Shown here: piece by piece, positions 26,734 through 35,076 of the stretch
Position numbering within the stretch: position 1 is the first letter of the stretch
Layout: each line of letters opens with the position of its first letter
Assembly: GCF_029894125.1 (NCBI RefSeq)
Contig: NZ_JARXYZ010000009.1
Span: 1 to 64,000, forward strand
DNA: 64,000 nucleotides
Direction: 5' to 3'
Origin: Kitasatospora sp. MAA19
GTDB taxonomy: Bacteria; Actinomycetota; Actinomycetes; Streptomycetales; Streptomycetaceae
Position numbers and translations under genes: made by a program
Notes under the pieces: model-generated
The model's input: the letters and a program-made list of their open reading frames with translations, nothing else
Databases searched by the model: none
What the model was told of the DNA's origin: nothing

Positions 26734-28553
26734 CGGGTGGCTCCTTGCGGGGTTTCGTCGTGTGCGGCGCGCAGGGCGCGTTCGAGCAGGTCGGCCTGGC
26801 CGGCGACGGTGGGGTGGCCGAGGAAGTCGGCGAGCGAGAGTTCGACACCGAGGTCTTCGCGGAGGTCGTCGACGACCCACATGGCGAGCAGCGAGTGGCC
26901 GCCCTCGGCGAGGAAGTCGGCGACCGGGTCGGTGATCGGGCGTTCCAGGGCGCGGGTCCAGGCGTCGGCGACGGCCTGCTGGATCGGGCTGAGGGCGGCG
27001 GCGGTGCCGGGCCCGTCCGCGGCCGGGTCGCCGACGGCGGCGAGGGCGCGGCGGTCGATCTTGCCGGTGCCGGTCAGCGGCAGGGCGGCGAGCACGGTCC
27101 AGGCGGTGGGCACCAGGTGGGCGGGCAGCCGTTCGGCGAGCCGGGTGCGGAGCGTCTCGACGGCCGGGCGGCTGCCGTCGGCGAGGACGAGGCAGGCGGC
27201 CAGCGCGGCGTCGGTGTGCCCGGCCCGGCGGACCACGACGGCCGCCTCGGCCACCTCGGGGAACTGCAGCAGCGCGTGCTCGACCTCGCCGGGTTCGATC
27301 CGGAAGCCGCGGACCTTCACCTGGTCGTCGGTGCGGCCGTGGAACTCCAGTGCGCCGTCGGGGCGTTGGCGGACGAGGTCGCCGCTGCGGTAGGCGCGCC
27401 CGGTGCCCGGGAGGTCGCGGAAGCGCTCGGCGGTCAGCTCCGGCCGGTTCAGGTAACCCTGGGCGAGCCGGCCGCCGGCGATCCACAGTTCGCCGACGGT
27501 GCCGGGCGGCACCGGTGCGAACTGCTCGTCGAGGACGAGGGTGCGGGCGCCGCCGAAGGCTCGGCCGATCGGGACCGGGCCGGTGGTGCAGTCGGCCGGG
27601 GTGATCCGGTGCAGGGTGGTGAAGGTGGTGGCCTCGGTCGGCCCGTAGACGTTGAAGAGTTCGAGCCAGGGGAAGGCGCGCAGCACCGCCCCGGCGTACT
27701 CGGGCGACAGGGCCTCGCCGCCGACGGCCAGGGTGCGCAGCACGCCGAAGATCCGGGACTGCCGGGCGGCCAGGTGGTGGAAGAGGGCGGTGGTGATGAA
27801 CACGGTGGTGACGCCGAACCGCTCGACGTCGCGGACGAGTTCCTCGGCGGTGGGCCGGTCGCTCGGGGAGATGGCGACGGCGGCGCCGCGGGCCAGCGGG
27901 GCCCAGAGTTCGAAGGTGGAGGCGTCGAAGCTGACCGTGGAGTGGAAGAGCACCCGGTCGCGGGGGCCGAGCGTGAACGCGTCGGGGGCGGCGACCAGGT
28001 CGGCGACGGCGCTGTGCGGGACGATGACGCCCTTGGGGCGGCCGGTGGAGCCCGAGGTGTAGAAGAGCAGGGCGGGCGCGGCCGGGTCGGCGGCGTCGAG
28101 TGCACCGCCTCCGCCGGCGGCGGCAGCGGAGTCGGCGTCGAAGTCGGCGTCGTGTTCGGCCAGGACGAGGGTCGAGGTCAGGGCGAGGGTCTGCTCCTCG
28201 GCCAGTCCGGCGCCGGCGAGCAGCGCCTTGTCGCCGAGGACGAGCCGGACGCCGGCGTCCCCGGTCATCTCGGCGATCCGCGGGCGCGGGTAGCCGGGGT
28301 CGAGCGGGACGACGTGGCCGCCGGCCCGCCAGATCGCCAGCTGGGCGACGACCAGGCGGGTCGAACGGGCGCAGAGCAGGCCGACGGCGCTGCCGGGGCC
28401 GACCCCGCGGGCGGTCAGTGCGGCGGCCAGTCGGGCCGAACCGTCGAGTAGTTGACGGTACGTCAGAGCAGTGTCGCCGTCGGTCACGGCGAGCGCGTCG
28501 GGGCGCTCCTGGGCGTGCCGGGCGATCAGGTCCGGGAGAGTTGCGGTGGGCAT
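26730..28553 (-). CDS. NRPS adenylation-thiolation (A-T) protein
   Basis: A 607-aa free-standing loading unit. The A domain has A3 YTSGSTGRPKG (about residue 165), A5 FNVYGPTEAT, A7 YRSGDLV and A10 LTGTGKIDR with its Lys; the T domain has LAEGGHSLLAM (Ser near 552). Aligned by eye to the GrsA pocket, the ten specificity positions read roughly D-A-F-L-A-G-V-T-F-K, most compatible with a small hydrophobic residue; this is a weak inference. No C domain is present, so it starts a chain or passes its residue to a partner C domain. Confidence 0.88.
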   Translation of the reverse strand: MPTATLPDLIARHAQERPDALAVTDGDTALTYRQLLDGSARLAAALTARGVGPGSAVGLLCARSTRLVVAQLAIWRAGGHVVPLDPGYPRPRIAEMTGDAGVRLVLGDKALLAGAGLAEEQTLALTSTLVLAEHDADFDADSAAAAGGGGALDAADPAAPALLFYTSGSTGRPKGVIVPHSAVADLVAAPDAFTLGPRDRVLFHSTVSFDASTFELWAPLARGAAVAISPSDRPTAEELVRDVERFGVTTVFITTALFHHLAARQSRIFGVLRTLAVGGEALSPEYAGAVLRAFPWLELFNVYGPTEATTFTTLHRITPADCTTGPVPIGRAFGGARTLVLDEQFAPVPPGTVGELWIAGGRLAQGYLNRPELTAERFRDLPGTGRAYRSGDLVRQRPDGALEFHGRTDDQVKVRGFRIEPGEVEHALLQFPEVAEAAVVVRRAGHTDAALAACLVLADGSRPAVETLRTRLAERLPAHLVPTAWTVLAALPLTGTGKIDRRALAAVGDPAADGPGTAAALSPIQQAVADAWTRALERPITDPVADFLAEGGHSLLAMWVVDDLREDLGVELSLADFLGHPTVAGQADLLERALRAAHDETPQGATR

Positions 28554-28626
28554 GGTGATTCCCTTCCGGGCGCCCCGGCGGCCAACGGCCGGGGCGCCCT
28601 GCGCAGGTCGTACGGGCGGGCGGTCT

Positions 28627-28650
28627 CAGGGCCGGTCAGGGCCGGTCAGG
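28627..28650. repeat. TCAGGGCCGG decamer repeat
   Basis: Two full copies and a partial third of a 10-bp unit sit directly beside the hairpin between the two A-T genes. Confidence 0.75.
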
Positions 28651-28683
28651 GCCGCTGGACCTGAGGTCCAGGTCCAGCGGCCC
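28649..28683 (-). terminator. 14-bp hairpin inside the NRPS operon
   Basis: GGGCCGCTGGACCT pairs perfectly with 28670-28683 around a 7-nt loop. It begins 7 nt after the stop codon of the upstream A-T gene and 96 nt before the next start. It would act as a terminator or attenuator between co-directional genes. There is no U-tract. Confidence 0.6.
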
Positions 28684-28690
28684 CTCGGGC

Positions 28691-30481
28691 CTAGACGGTG
28701 GCAGCGGCGGCCGGCTGCCGCTCCGCCACCAGCCGGGCGACGGCCCGCAGGTCGGGCTGGCGCAGCACCAGGGGCGCCCGCAGCCGCACCCCGTACTCCT
28801 CCTCCAGCGCCTCCAGCAGCCGTGCGGCGGCGAGCGAATTTCCGCCCGCGGCGAGGAAGTTGTCGGAGGGCCCGAGGTCGGCGCGGCCGAGCAGCTCGCG
28901 GCAGAGCCGCAGCACGGTGCGCTCGGTGGGCGTGGCGCCCTCCTCCCCCGCCGCCGGCTCGTCCGGGGCCGGTGCGAGGAGCAGCGCGGCCCGGTCGACC
29001 TTGCCGTTGGCGTCCAGCGGGAAGGTGTCGACCAGGCGGACGGCCGCCGGGACGGCCTGCTCGGGCAGCCACGGCCGGACGCCCACCAGCAGGTCCTCGG
29101 CGCCACCCGCCGCGGCCCCGGCGACGGTCTGGACGAAGGCGAGCAGCCGGACGCCGCCCGCCGGTGCCGGTGCGGCCGCGACCACGGCCCGCCGCACCCG
29201 CACGTCGCGCTCGAACGCGGCCTCGACCTCGGCGGGTTCGATCCGCACCCCGCTGACCTTGACCTGGTCGTCGAGCCGCCCCTGGAACTCCAGCACGCCG
29301 TCGGCCCGCATCACCACCCGGTCGCCGCTGCGGTAGACCCGGTCGATGCCGTCCACGCCGGCCGGCACGCCGACGAAGCGGCGGGCGGTCAGCTCGGGGT
29401 CGAGGTAGCCGGCGGCGAGCCCGCGGCCGCCGATGCGCAGCTCGCCGGCCTGACCTCGCGGCACCGGTCGGCCGTCCTCGTCGGTGACCAGGACGACCGC
29501 GCCCGCAATCGGCAGCCCGATCGGCGGTGCGCCGGCGCCGTGGTCGAGGCCGGGCGCCATGGTGTGCACCGTGGTGGTGACGGTGGCCTCGGCGGGCCCG
29601 TAGGCGTTGTGGACGGTCGCGGTGACGTCCGGGCCGGGGGCCCGGCGCAGCCGGTCTCCGCCGATGGTGAGGTGGCGCAGCGTCAGCCCCTGCGGCCAGG
29701 GCCGCGCCAGGATCGGCTCGGCGAGCGGGGTGGGCAGGATGCTGACGGTGACGCCGGCCTCGCGCCACCAGTCGGTGAGCGCGCCGGAGTCCCAGCGGAC
29801 GGCCTCGGGCGCGATGGCGAGCGCGGCGCCGGAGGTGAGGGTGGCCCACAGCTCCAGGACGTGCGGGTCGAAGGACACCCCGATCAGCAGGCTGTGCCGC
29901 TGGCCGGGGCCGAGGCCGGTCAGCTCGCGGTACCACTGCAGCACCGCGCCGAGGGCGGGCTCGCCGACCGCGACGGCCTTGGGGGTGCCGGTCGAGCCGG
30001 AGGTGAGCACCGCGTAGTGGGTGCCGACGGGCACGTCCACCTGCTCGCCGGGGACGAGGGCGGCGACCGCGCCGGTGGGCAGGCCCAGCGCCAGCCGCTC
30101 GTCGGAGTGCGGCAGTCCGGCCGGGTCGCCGACCAGGCAGGCGGGCCTCAGCTGCTCGGCGACGGCCTGCAACCGGCGTTCGCCGGGGCGCGCCCCGAGC
30201 GGCAGGTGGACGGCGCCGAGCTTGGCGGTGGCGAGGGTGACGGCGACCAGGTCGACCGAGTGGCCGAGGCAGACGCCGACCAGGTCGCCGGGGCGGACCC
30301 GCTCGCGCAGCGCCTCGGCCACCGTGTCGGCGAGGCGGTCGAGTTCGGCATAGCTGTAGGTGTGCGCGCCGTCGACCAGGGCGGGCGCGTCGGGGGTGCG
30401 GTGCACCCAGGTGGCGAACAGGTCGAGGACCGCGCCGTCCTGATGCGGACGGCCGTACCCGATGCTCAGGGATTCCATCAT
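28691..30481 (-). CDS. NRPS adenylation-thiolation (A-T) protein
   Basis: A 596-aa A-T protein. Motifs: LTSGSTGTPKA (near residue 158), SFDPHVLELW, LPTPLAEPIL, HNAYGPAEATV, YRSGDRV, ANGKVDR; the carrier site LAAGGNSLAAAR has Ser near 548, with Asn in place of the usual His. The eye-aligned pocket is roughly D-P-L-P-T-G-A-V-T-K, which I cannot assign to a substrate. Two adjacent Met codons (30481, 30478) follow GGAG. The acyl-CoA dehydrogenase gene lies immediately upstream, so this carrier-bound residue is a candidate for alpha,beta-oxidation. Confidence 0.88.
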   Translation of the reverse strand: MMESLSIGYGRPHQDGAVLDLFATWVHRTPDAPALVDGAHTYSYAELDRLADTVAEALRERVRPGDLVGVCLGHSVDLVAVTLATAKLGAVHLPLGARPGERRLQAVAEQLRPACLVGDPAGLPHSDERLALGLPTGAVAALVPGEQVDVPVGTHYAVLTSGSTGTPKAVAVGEPALGAVLQWYRELTGLGPGQRHSLLIGVSFDPHVLELWATLTSGAALAIAPEAVRWDSGALTDWWREAGVTVSILPTPLAEPILARPWPQGLTLRHLTIGGDRLRRAPGPDVTATVHNAYGPAEATVTTTVHTMAPGLDHGAGAPPIGLPIAGAVVLVTDEDGRPVPRGQAGELRIGGRGLAAGYLDPELTARRFVGVPAGVDGIDRVYRSGDRVVMRADGVLEFQGRLDDQVKVSGVRIEPAEVEAAFERDVRVRRAVVAAAPAPAGGVRLLAFVQTVAGAAAGGAEDLLVGVRPWLPEQAVPAAVRLVDTFPLDANGKVDRAALLLAPAPDEPAAGEEGATPTERTVLRLCRELLGRADLGPSDNFLAAGGNSLAAARLLEALEEEYGVRLRAPLVLRQPDLRAVARLVAERQPAAAATV

Positions 30482-30527
30482 CGTCTCCAGGTGATTGACG
30501 GTTGACTGACAGCTTGTTGACGATCCG

Positions 30528-31703
30528 TCAGTTCAGGCCCATGGCCCGGGCGACGATCACCTTCTGGACCTCGGAGGTCCCCTCGATGATCGTGGTCATC
30601 CGCACGTAGCGGTACAGGAACTCCAGCGGGTGGCCGCGCACCCAGCCGGTGGCGCCGTGCACCTGGAGCGAGCGGTCCACCGCGCGCACGGCGGTTTCGG
30701 AGGCGGTGAGCTTGGCGAGCGCCGCGTTCTCGGGTGCCTCGGTGCCGTCGTCGACCAGCCGGGCGCAGGCGAGGGTGAGCAGCTTGGAGCACTCCACCTC
30801 GGCCCGGGTGCTCACCAGGTGCTCCTGGACGTGCTGGTACTCGCCGATCACCCGGCCGAAGGCGCGCCGCTCGCGGGCGTACTCGGTACCGATGCGCAGC
30901 GCGTACTCGGCGATGCCGTTGCACATCGCGGCGACGACCAGGCGGCCCCGGGAGAGGCTGTCCATGGCGAGGGCGGTGGCCGCGCCGACGCCCTCCTCGC
31001 CGCCGATCACGGCGTCGGTGGAGACGGTGACCTGGTCGAGCAGCAGCTCGAACAGCGGCTCGCCGGACATGCCCTCGTAGCGCTGGCCGATCCGCAGGCC
31101 GGGCTGGTCCATCGGGAGGACGAAGGCGGTGGCGCCGGCGGTCGGCCCGGCGCCCTCGCCGAGGTCGGTGGCGGTGACGACGAGGGTCAGGCCGGCCCGC
31201 TCGGCGTTGCTGACGAAGGTCTTGCGGCCGTTCAGCACCCAGCCGTCACCGGTGCGCACGGCGGTGGTGGTGAGGCGGAACGCGTCCGAGCCGGCGTGCG
31301 GCTCGGTGAGGGCGAGGCAGCGGGTCTGCTCGCCGCGCACCAGCGGGACGAGGTGGCGCTCGATCTGCTCGGGGGTGCCGTGCCGCAGCAGCGGGCTGGG
31401 GCCGTCGGAGCCGGCCAGGGCGTACGGCGCGAGCGGGCAGCCGCTGCGCCCGGCGGCGTGGTGCAGCAGCACGACGGCGGTGAACGGCATGCCGGCGCCG
31501 CCGAGTTCCTCGGGGTAGTCGCCGGCGTAGAAGCCGAGCGCGGCGGAGCGCTTGCGGACGTAGGCCCGCAGTTCGGCCGGTATCTCGTCGGCTGTTTCGG
31601 GCAGTTCGGCGGCCAGCGGGACGAGTTCGCGGCGGACGAAGCTCTCGAAGGCCTCGACGATCTCGCGGTGGCCGTCCTCCAGGACGGCGGAGGGGGCGCT
31701 CAT
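30528..31703 (-). CDS. Acyl-CoA dehydrogenase-family flavoprotein in the NRPS operon
   Basis: A 391-aa FAD enzyme of the acyl-CoA dehydrogenase fold. CLALTEPHAGSD and YEGMSGEPLFEL lie in the flavin/substrate region, LQVHGATGWVRGHPLEFLYR in the C-terminal helical domain, and IIEGTSEVQK supplies the catalytic-base Glu. Within NRPS clusters such enzymes oxidise carrier-bound aminoacyl or acyl thioesters (for example prolyl-carrier to pyrrole) or prepare acyl units. Which applies here is not shown. ATG overlaps the preceding NRPS stop by 4 nt. Confidence 0.88.
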   Translation of the reverse strand: MSAPSAVLEDGHREIVEAFESFVRRELVPLAAELPETADEIPAELRAYVRKRSAALGFYAGDYPEELGGAGMPFTAVVLLHHAAGRSGCPLAPYALAGSDGPSPLLRHGTPEQIERHLVPLVRGEQTRCLALTEPHAGSDAFRLTTTAVRTGDGWVLNGRKTFVSNAERAGLTLVVTATDLGEGAGPTAGATAFVLPMDQPGLRIGQRYEGMSGEPLFELLLDQVTVSTDAVIGGEEGVGAATALAMDSLSRGRLVVAAMCNGIAEYALRIGTEYARERRAFGRVIGEYQHVQEHLVSTRAEVECSKLLTLACARLVDDGTEAPENAALAKLTASETAVRAVDRSLQVHGATGWVRGHPLEFLYRYVRMTTIIEGTSEVQKVIVARAMGLN

Positions 31704-34700
31704 GCGGCGTCTCCGGTGAGGGCGCGAGCCTGGTCGGCCAGGACGGCGTGGCGGAACAGGGTGCGCAGCGGCGGGCGGCTGCCCAGGTGCGGCTCCAGCC
31801 AGGCGGCGAGCTGGGCGGCGAGCAGCGAGTGGCCGCCGACCTCGAAGAAGTGGGATTCGGCGGTGAAGCGGTCGTGGCCGAGCACCTCGCGCCAGGCGGC
31901 GGCGATCAGTTCCTGGCCGGGGTCGGCGAAGGCGCTTACGGCGGCCGGGCCCGTCTCCTGCGCGGGGGCCTCGCCGGCGAGCCGGGCGAGGGCGGCGCGG
32001 TCGGGCTTGCCGCCGAGCAGGGTGGGCATCGCCTCGACGGTCGTCCAGGTGGCGGGGACGAGCCCGCCGGGCAGGCGCTGGGCGAGGGCGGCGTGCAGGG
32101 CGGCCTGGTCGGGGCGGTCGGCGCCCTCCAGGAAACCGACCAGGCGGGGGCCGGTCTGCGGGTCGTCGTGCAGCACCACCGCGCAGAAGCGGCCGCCGAG
32201 TTCGGCCGAGGCGGCGGCCTCGATCTCCTCCAGTTCGATCCGGTGGCCGCGCAGCTTGACCTGGTTGTCGGAGCGGCCGAGGAAGCGAAGCCGGCCGCGC
32301 AGGTCGCGGTGGCCGCGGTCGCCGGTGCGGTAGACCCGGGCACCGTCGAGGGCGGGCACGGTGACGAAGCGGGCGGCGGTCGGCTCCGGCAGGCCGAGGT
32401 AGCCGTCGGCCACCATGGCTCCGCCGATGGCGAGTTCGCCGACGCAGCCGGCCGGGAGCGGTCGCAGCGTCTCGTCCAGGACGTACACGCGCGCGCCGTC
32501 CAGTTCGGCGCCGAGCGGGATCTCGGCGTCCTCGGCCACGTCAGCGGCGGTGACCTCGTACACCGTGGAGGTGACGGTGGCCTCGGTGACTCCGTAGGCG
32601 TTCACCACGGTGGTGGCCTCGGTCAGGCCGGCCAGCGCGCGGGCGGGCAGGCGCTCGCCGCCGAGGACGAGCAGCCGGGGCGACCAGCGGCCGTCGCGCA
32701 GCGCCTCGGACAGGTCCTCGCGGACGGCCAGCAGGTAGCTAGTCGGCAGGTTCGCGACGGTGACGCCGCGGGCGGCCAGCACGGCGACGAGTTCGGGCCC
32801 GGTGGGCACCTCGCGCTGCGGCACGACCAGGGCGGCGCCGGCCGCGAGCGCGGGCAGCACCTCCTCCAGCGCCACGTCGAAGGACGGGCGGGCGAACATC
32901 AGCACCCGGTCGGCGGGGGCCAGTTCGTAGCGGGCGGCGATCGCGGCGACGTACCCGGCGAGCGCGTCGCGGCCGACCAGGACGGGCTTGGGCACGCCGG
33001 TGGAGCCGGAGGTGTGGATCAGGTACGCGGCGCCGTCCAGCACGGCGGCGGGCTCGGCCTTGGGGAAGGCCGGGCCGTCCAGCAGCGCGGGGGTGACGCC
33101 CTCGGCGGGCAGCGCGAGCGCGCTCTGCCGGGTGGCCAGGACCAGGGCCGGGGCGAGCCGGTCCAGCAGCAGGCCGAGCCGGGCGGCCGGGTCCTCGGCG
33201 GACAGCGGCGCGTAGACGGCGCCGTACCGCAGGCAGGCGAGCAGGGCGACCACGTTGTCCACGCCGCGCGGCAGGACGGCGGCCACCGGCTGGCCGGGGA
33301 CGACGCCGGCGGAGCGCATCCGCTCGACCAACTCGGCGACTCGGCGGTCGAGTTCGCCGTAGCTGAGTCGCTCGGCGCCGGCGATCAGGGCGAGCGCGGT
33401 GGGGTCGTGGGCGGCGGCCGGGTCGAGGCCGGCCGGGGTGACGGCGGCGGCGGGCTCAGCGGCCGGGGCGGGGTCGAGCGCGGCGATCGGGGCCTCGGGC
33501 CGGTCCAGGTAGCAGCGCAGCAGCTCCAGCAGGCGCTCGGACAGCAGGGTGGCCTCGGCCTCGCCGAAGAGGTCCGCGTCGTAGTCCCAGACCAGGGTCA
33601 TCCCGGCGGCGCCGTGCTTCTCGCCGACCACCCGGCGGTCGTCGGGCAGCAGCACCAGGTCGAGGTCGAAGCGGGTGGTGCCGGTGTTGAAGCCCTCGTA
33701 CAGCGAGACCTCCAGCCCGGGCGCCTGGACGTCCGGCAGCGCCGCGTCGTGCGCGCTGAACATCACGTTGAACAGCGGATTGTCGGCGCCGCCGGTGTGC
33801 AGCCCGAGCCGGCGGGTCAGTTCCTGGACCGGCAGGTCCTGGTACGGGAGCGCGCGCAGCAGGACGTCGGTCACCTCGTCGACGGCCTCGGTGCCGGGAA
33901 CGGCCGGGTCCAGCCGCAGGCGCAGCGGGACGGTGTTCACGAACATGCCGACGGTGCCCTCGAAGCCCGCCGGGCGGTTGCCGACGGCGGTGCCGACCAC
34001 GAGTTCGCGGTGGCCTGCGTGGCGGCGCAGCAGTTCGGCGAAGAGCGCGAGCAGGGTGCTGAACGGGGTATGCCCGTCCTCCTTGCTGCGGGCGCGCAGC
34101 CGCTCGGCCAGGTCGGCGCCGATCGCCTGGCGCAGCTGCCCGCCACGGTGGCGGCGCACGGCGCCGGGGGTGGCCAGCCCGGGCAGGGTGACCTCGCGCG
34201 GGGCGTCGGTCAGCTCCCGCAGCCAGAAGGCGAGCGCGCGCTCGCGGGCGTCCGGGTCGACGGCCGTCCGGGCGTGCTGCTCGTACGAGGGGGCCTCGGA
34301 CAGCTGGTAGGGCTCGTCCAGGACGTGGGCGCGGTAGACGGTGAACAGATCGCGCAGCAGGATCGCGAAGGAGTGGCCGTCGTGGACGAGGTGGTGCTCG
34401 ACGTGGACGAGCCGGTGGTGGTCCTCGCCGAGGCGCACCAGGTGCCAGCGCAGCAGCGGCGCCTTGGTGGTGTCCAGCGGTTCCTCGGCCTCGGCGGCGA
34501 GCAGGGCCCGGAAGGCGGCCTCCGGGTCGGCCTCGGCGGTGAAGTCGCTGCGGCGCAGCAGCGGTTCGCACCGCTCGGCGACCCGCTGGCCGGGCAGGCC
34601 CTCCGGGCGGGCGACCAACTCCAGGCGCAGGCCCGGGTGGTGGCCGAGGACGGCGGCCAGCGCGACGCGCAGCGCCGGCTCGTCGAGGGTGCCCCAGAGG

Positions 34701-34792
34701 TCGAGCACGGCGGTGAAGTTGTACGCACGACTGCCCGGCAGCATCTGCTCGTGCAGCCAGACGATCTCCTGCGAGGAGGAGAGCGCGAACAT
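31700..34792 (-). CDS. NRPS module C-A-T
   Basis: A 1030-aa single-module synthetase. The C domain has HHLVHDG near residue 132 and GTAVGNRPAGFEGTVGMFVNTVPLR. The A domain has HTSGSTGVPKP near 592, SFDVALEEVLP, LPTSYLLAV, an unusual A5 NAYGVTEAT (Val for Pro), YRTGDRG and GGKPDR. The T domain has FFEVGGHSLLAAQ (Ser near 987). The pocket by eye is roughly D-V-E-S-V-G-A-V-T-K, which is not decodable with confidence. It is the only complete module in the locus. A 284-nt repeat-bearing gap separates it from the lone C-domain gene upstream. Confidence 0.9.
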   Translation of the reverse strand: MFALSSSQEIVWLHEQMLPGSRAYNFTAVLDLWGTLDEPALRVALAAVLGHHPGLRLELVARPEGLPGQRVAERCEPLLRRSDFTAEADPEAAFRALLAAEAEEPLDTTKAPLLRWHLVRLGEDHHRLVHVEHHLVHDGHSFAILLRDLFTVYRAHVLDEPYQLSEAPSYEQHARTAVDPDARERALAFWLRELTDAPREVTLPGLATPGAVRRHRGGQLRQAIGADLAERLRARSKEDGHTPFSTLLALFAELLRRHAGHRELVVGTAVGNRPAGFEGTVGMFVNTVPLRLRLDPAVPGTEAVDEVTDVLLRALPYQDLPVQELTRRLGLHTGGADNPLFNVMFSAHDAALPDVQAPGLEVSLYEGFNTGTTRFDLDLVLLPDDRRVVGEKHGAAGMTLVWDYDADLFGEAEATLLSERLLELLRCYLDRPEAPIAALDPAPAAEPAAAVTPAGLDPAAAHDPTALALIAGAERLSYGELDRRVAELVERMRSAGVVPGQPVAAVLPRGVDNVVALLACLRYGAVYAPLSAEDPAARLGLLLDRLAPALVLATRQSALALPAEGVTPALLDGPAFPKAEPAAVLDGAAYLIHTSGSTGVPKPVLVGRDALAGYVAAIAARYELAPADRVLMFARPSFDVALEEVLPALAAGAALVVPQREVPTGPELVAVLAARGVTVANLPTSYLLAVREDLSEALRDGRWSPRLLVLGGERLPARALAGLTEATTVVNAYGVTEATVTSTVYEVTAADVAEDAEIPLGAELDGARVYVLDETLRPLPAGCVGELAIGGAMVADGYLGLPEPTAARFVTVPALDGARVYRTGDRGHRDLRGRLRFLGRSDNQVKLRGHRIELEEIEAAASAELGGRFCAVVLHDDPQTGPRLVGFLEGADRPDQAALHAALAQRLPGGLVPATWTTVEAMPTLLGGKPDRAALARLAGEAPAQETGPAAVSAFADPGQELIAAAWREVLGHDRFTAESHFFEVGGHSLLAAQLAAWLEPHLGSRPPLRTLFRHAVLADQARALTGDAA

Positions 34793-34916
34793 CGGTGACT
34801 CCCTTGTGTGGTGGGCGTGTTGGCACTGCGGTGGCGGGGCGGGCGTGGATGGCCCGGCCCTGGTGCCGGGCGCGCCGGGGTGATGGCGCGCTTCGGCGGC
34901 CCGACGGTTCGGCGGT

Positions 34917-34985
34917 CAGGTGATCAGGTGATCAGGTGATCAGGTGGCCGGACGGTCGGGCGGTCAGGCGGTCAGGCGGTCAGTG
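34917..34985. repeat. Two adjoining 8-bp tandem repeats
   Basis: TGATCAGG runs three times from 34921, followed by GGCGGTCA three times from about 34959. Further GGTCAGGCGGTTCGG-type echoes reach about 35020. The rest of the 34793-35076 gap between the C-A-T and lone C genes holds no gene. Confidence 0.8.
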
Positions 34986-35076
34986 GATTCGGCGGTTCGG
35001 TGGTCAGGCGGTTCGGTGTCGGGGGCTCGGGGCCCGGGGGCCGGTGCGGTCCGGGGCCGGTGACGTCCGGAGCCGG

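Noticed and set aside
23536-27393. 1285-residue plus-strand open frame over the NRPS genes
   Set aside because: Antisense shadow of the C-T-R and A-T genes; Gly/Gln/Val-rich text without motifs. The same applies to 26745-28451 and 31748-34798.
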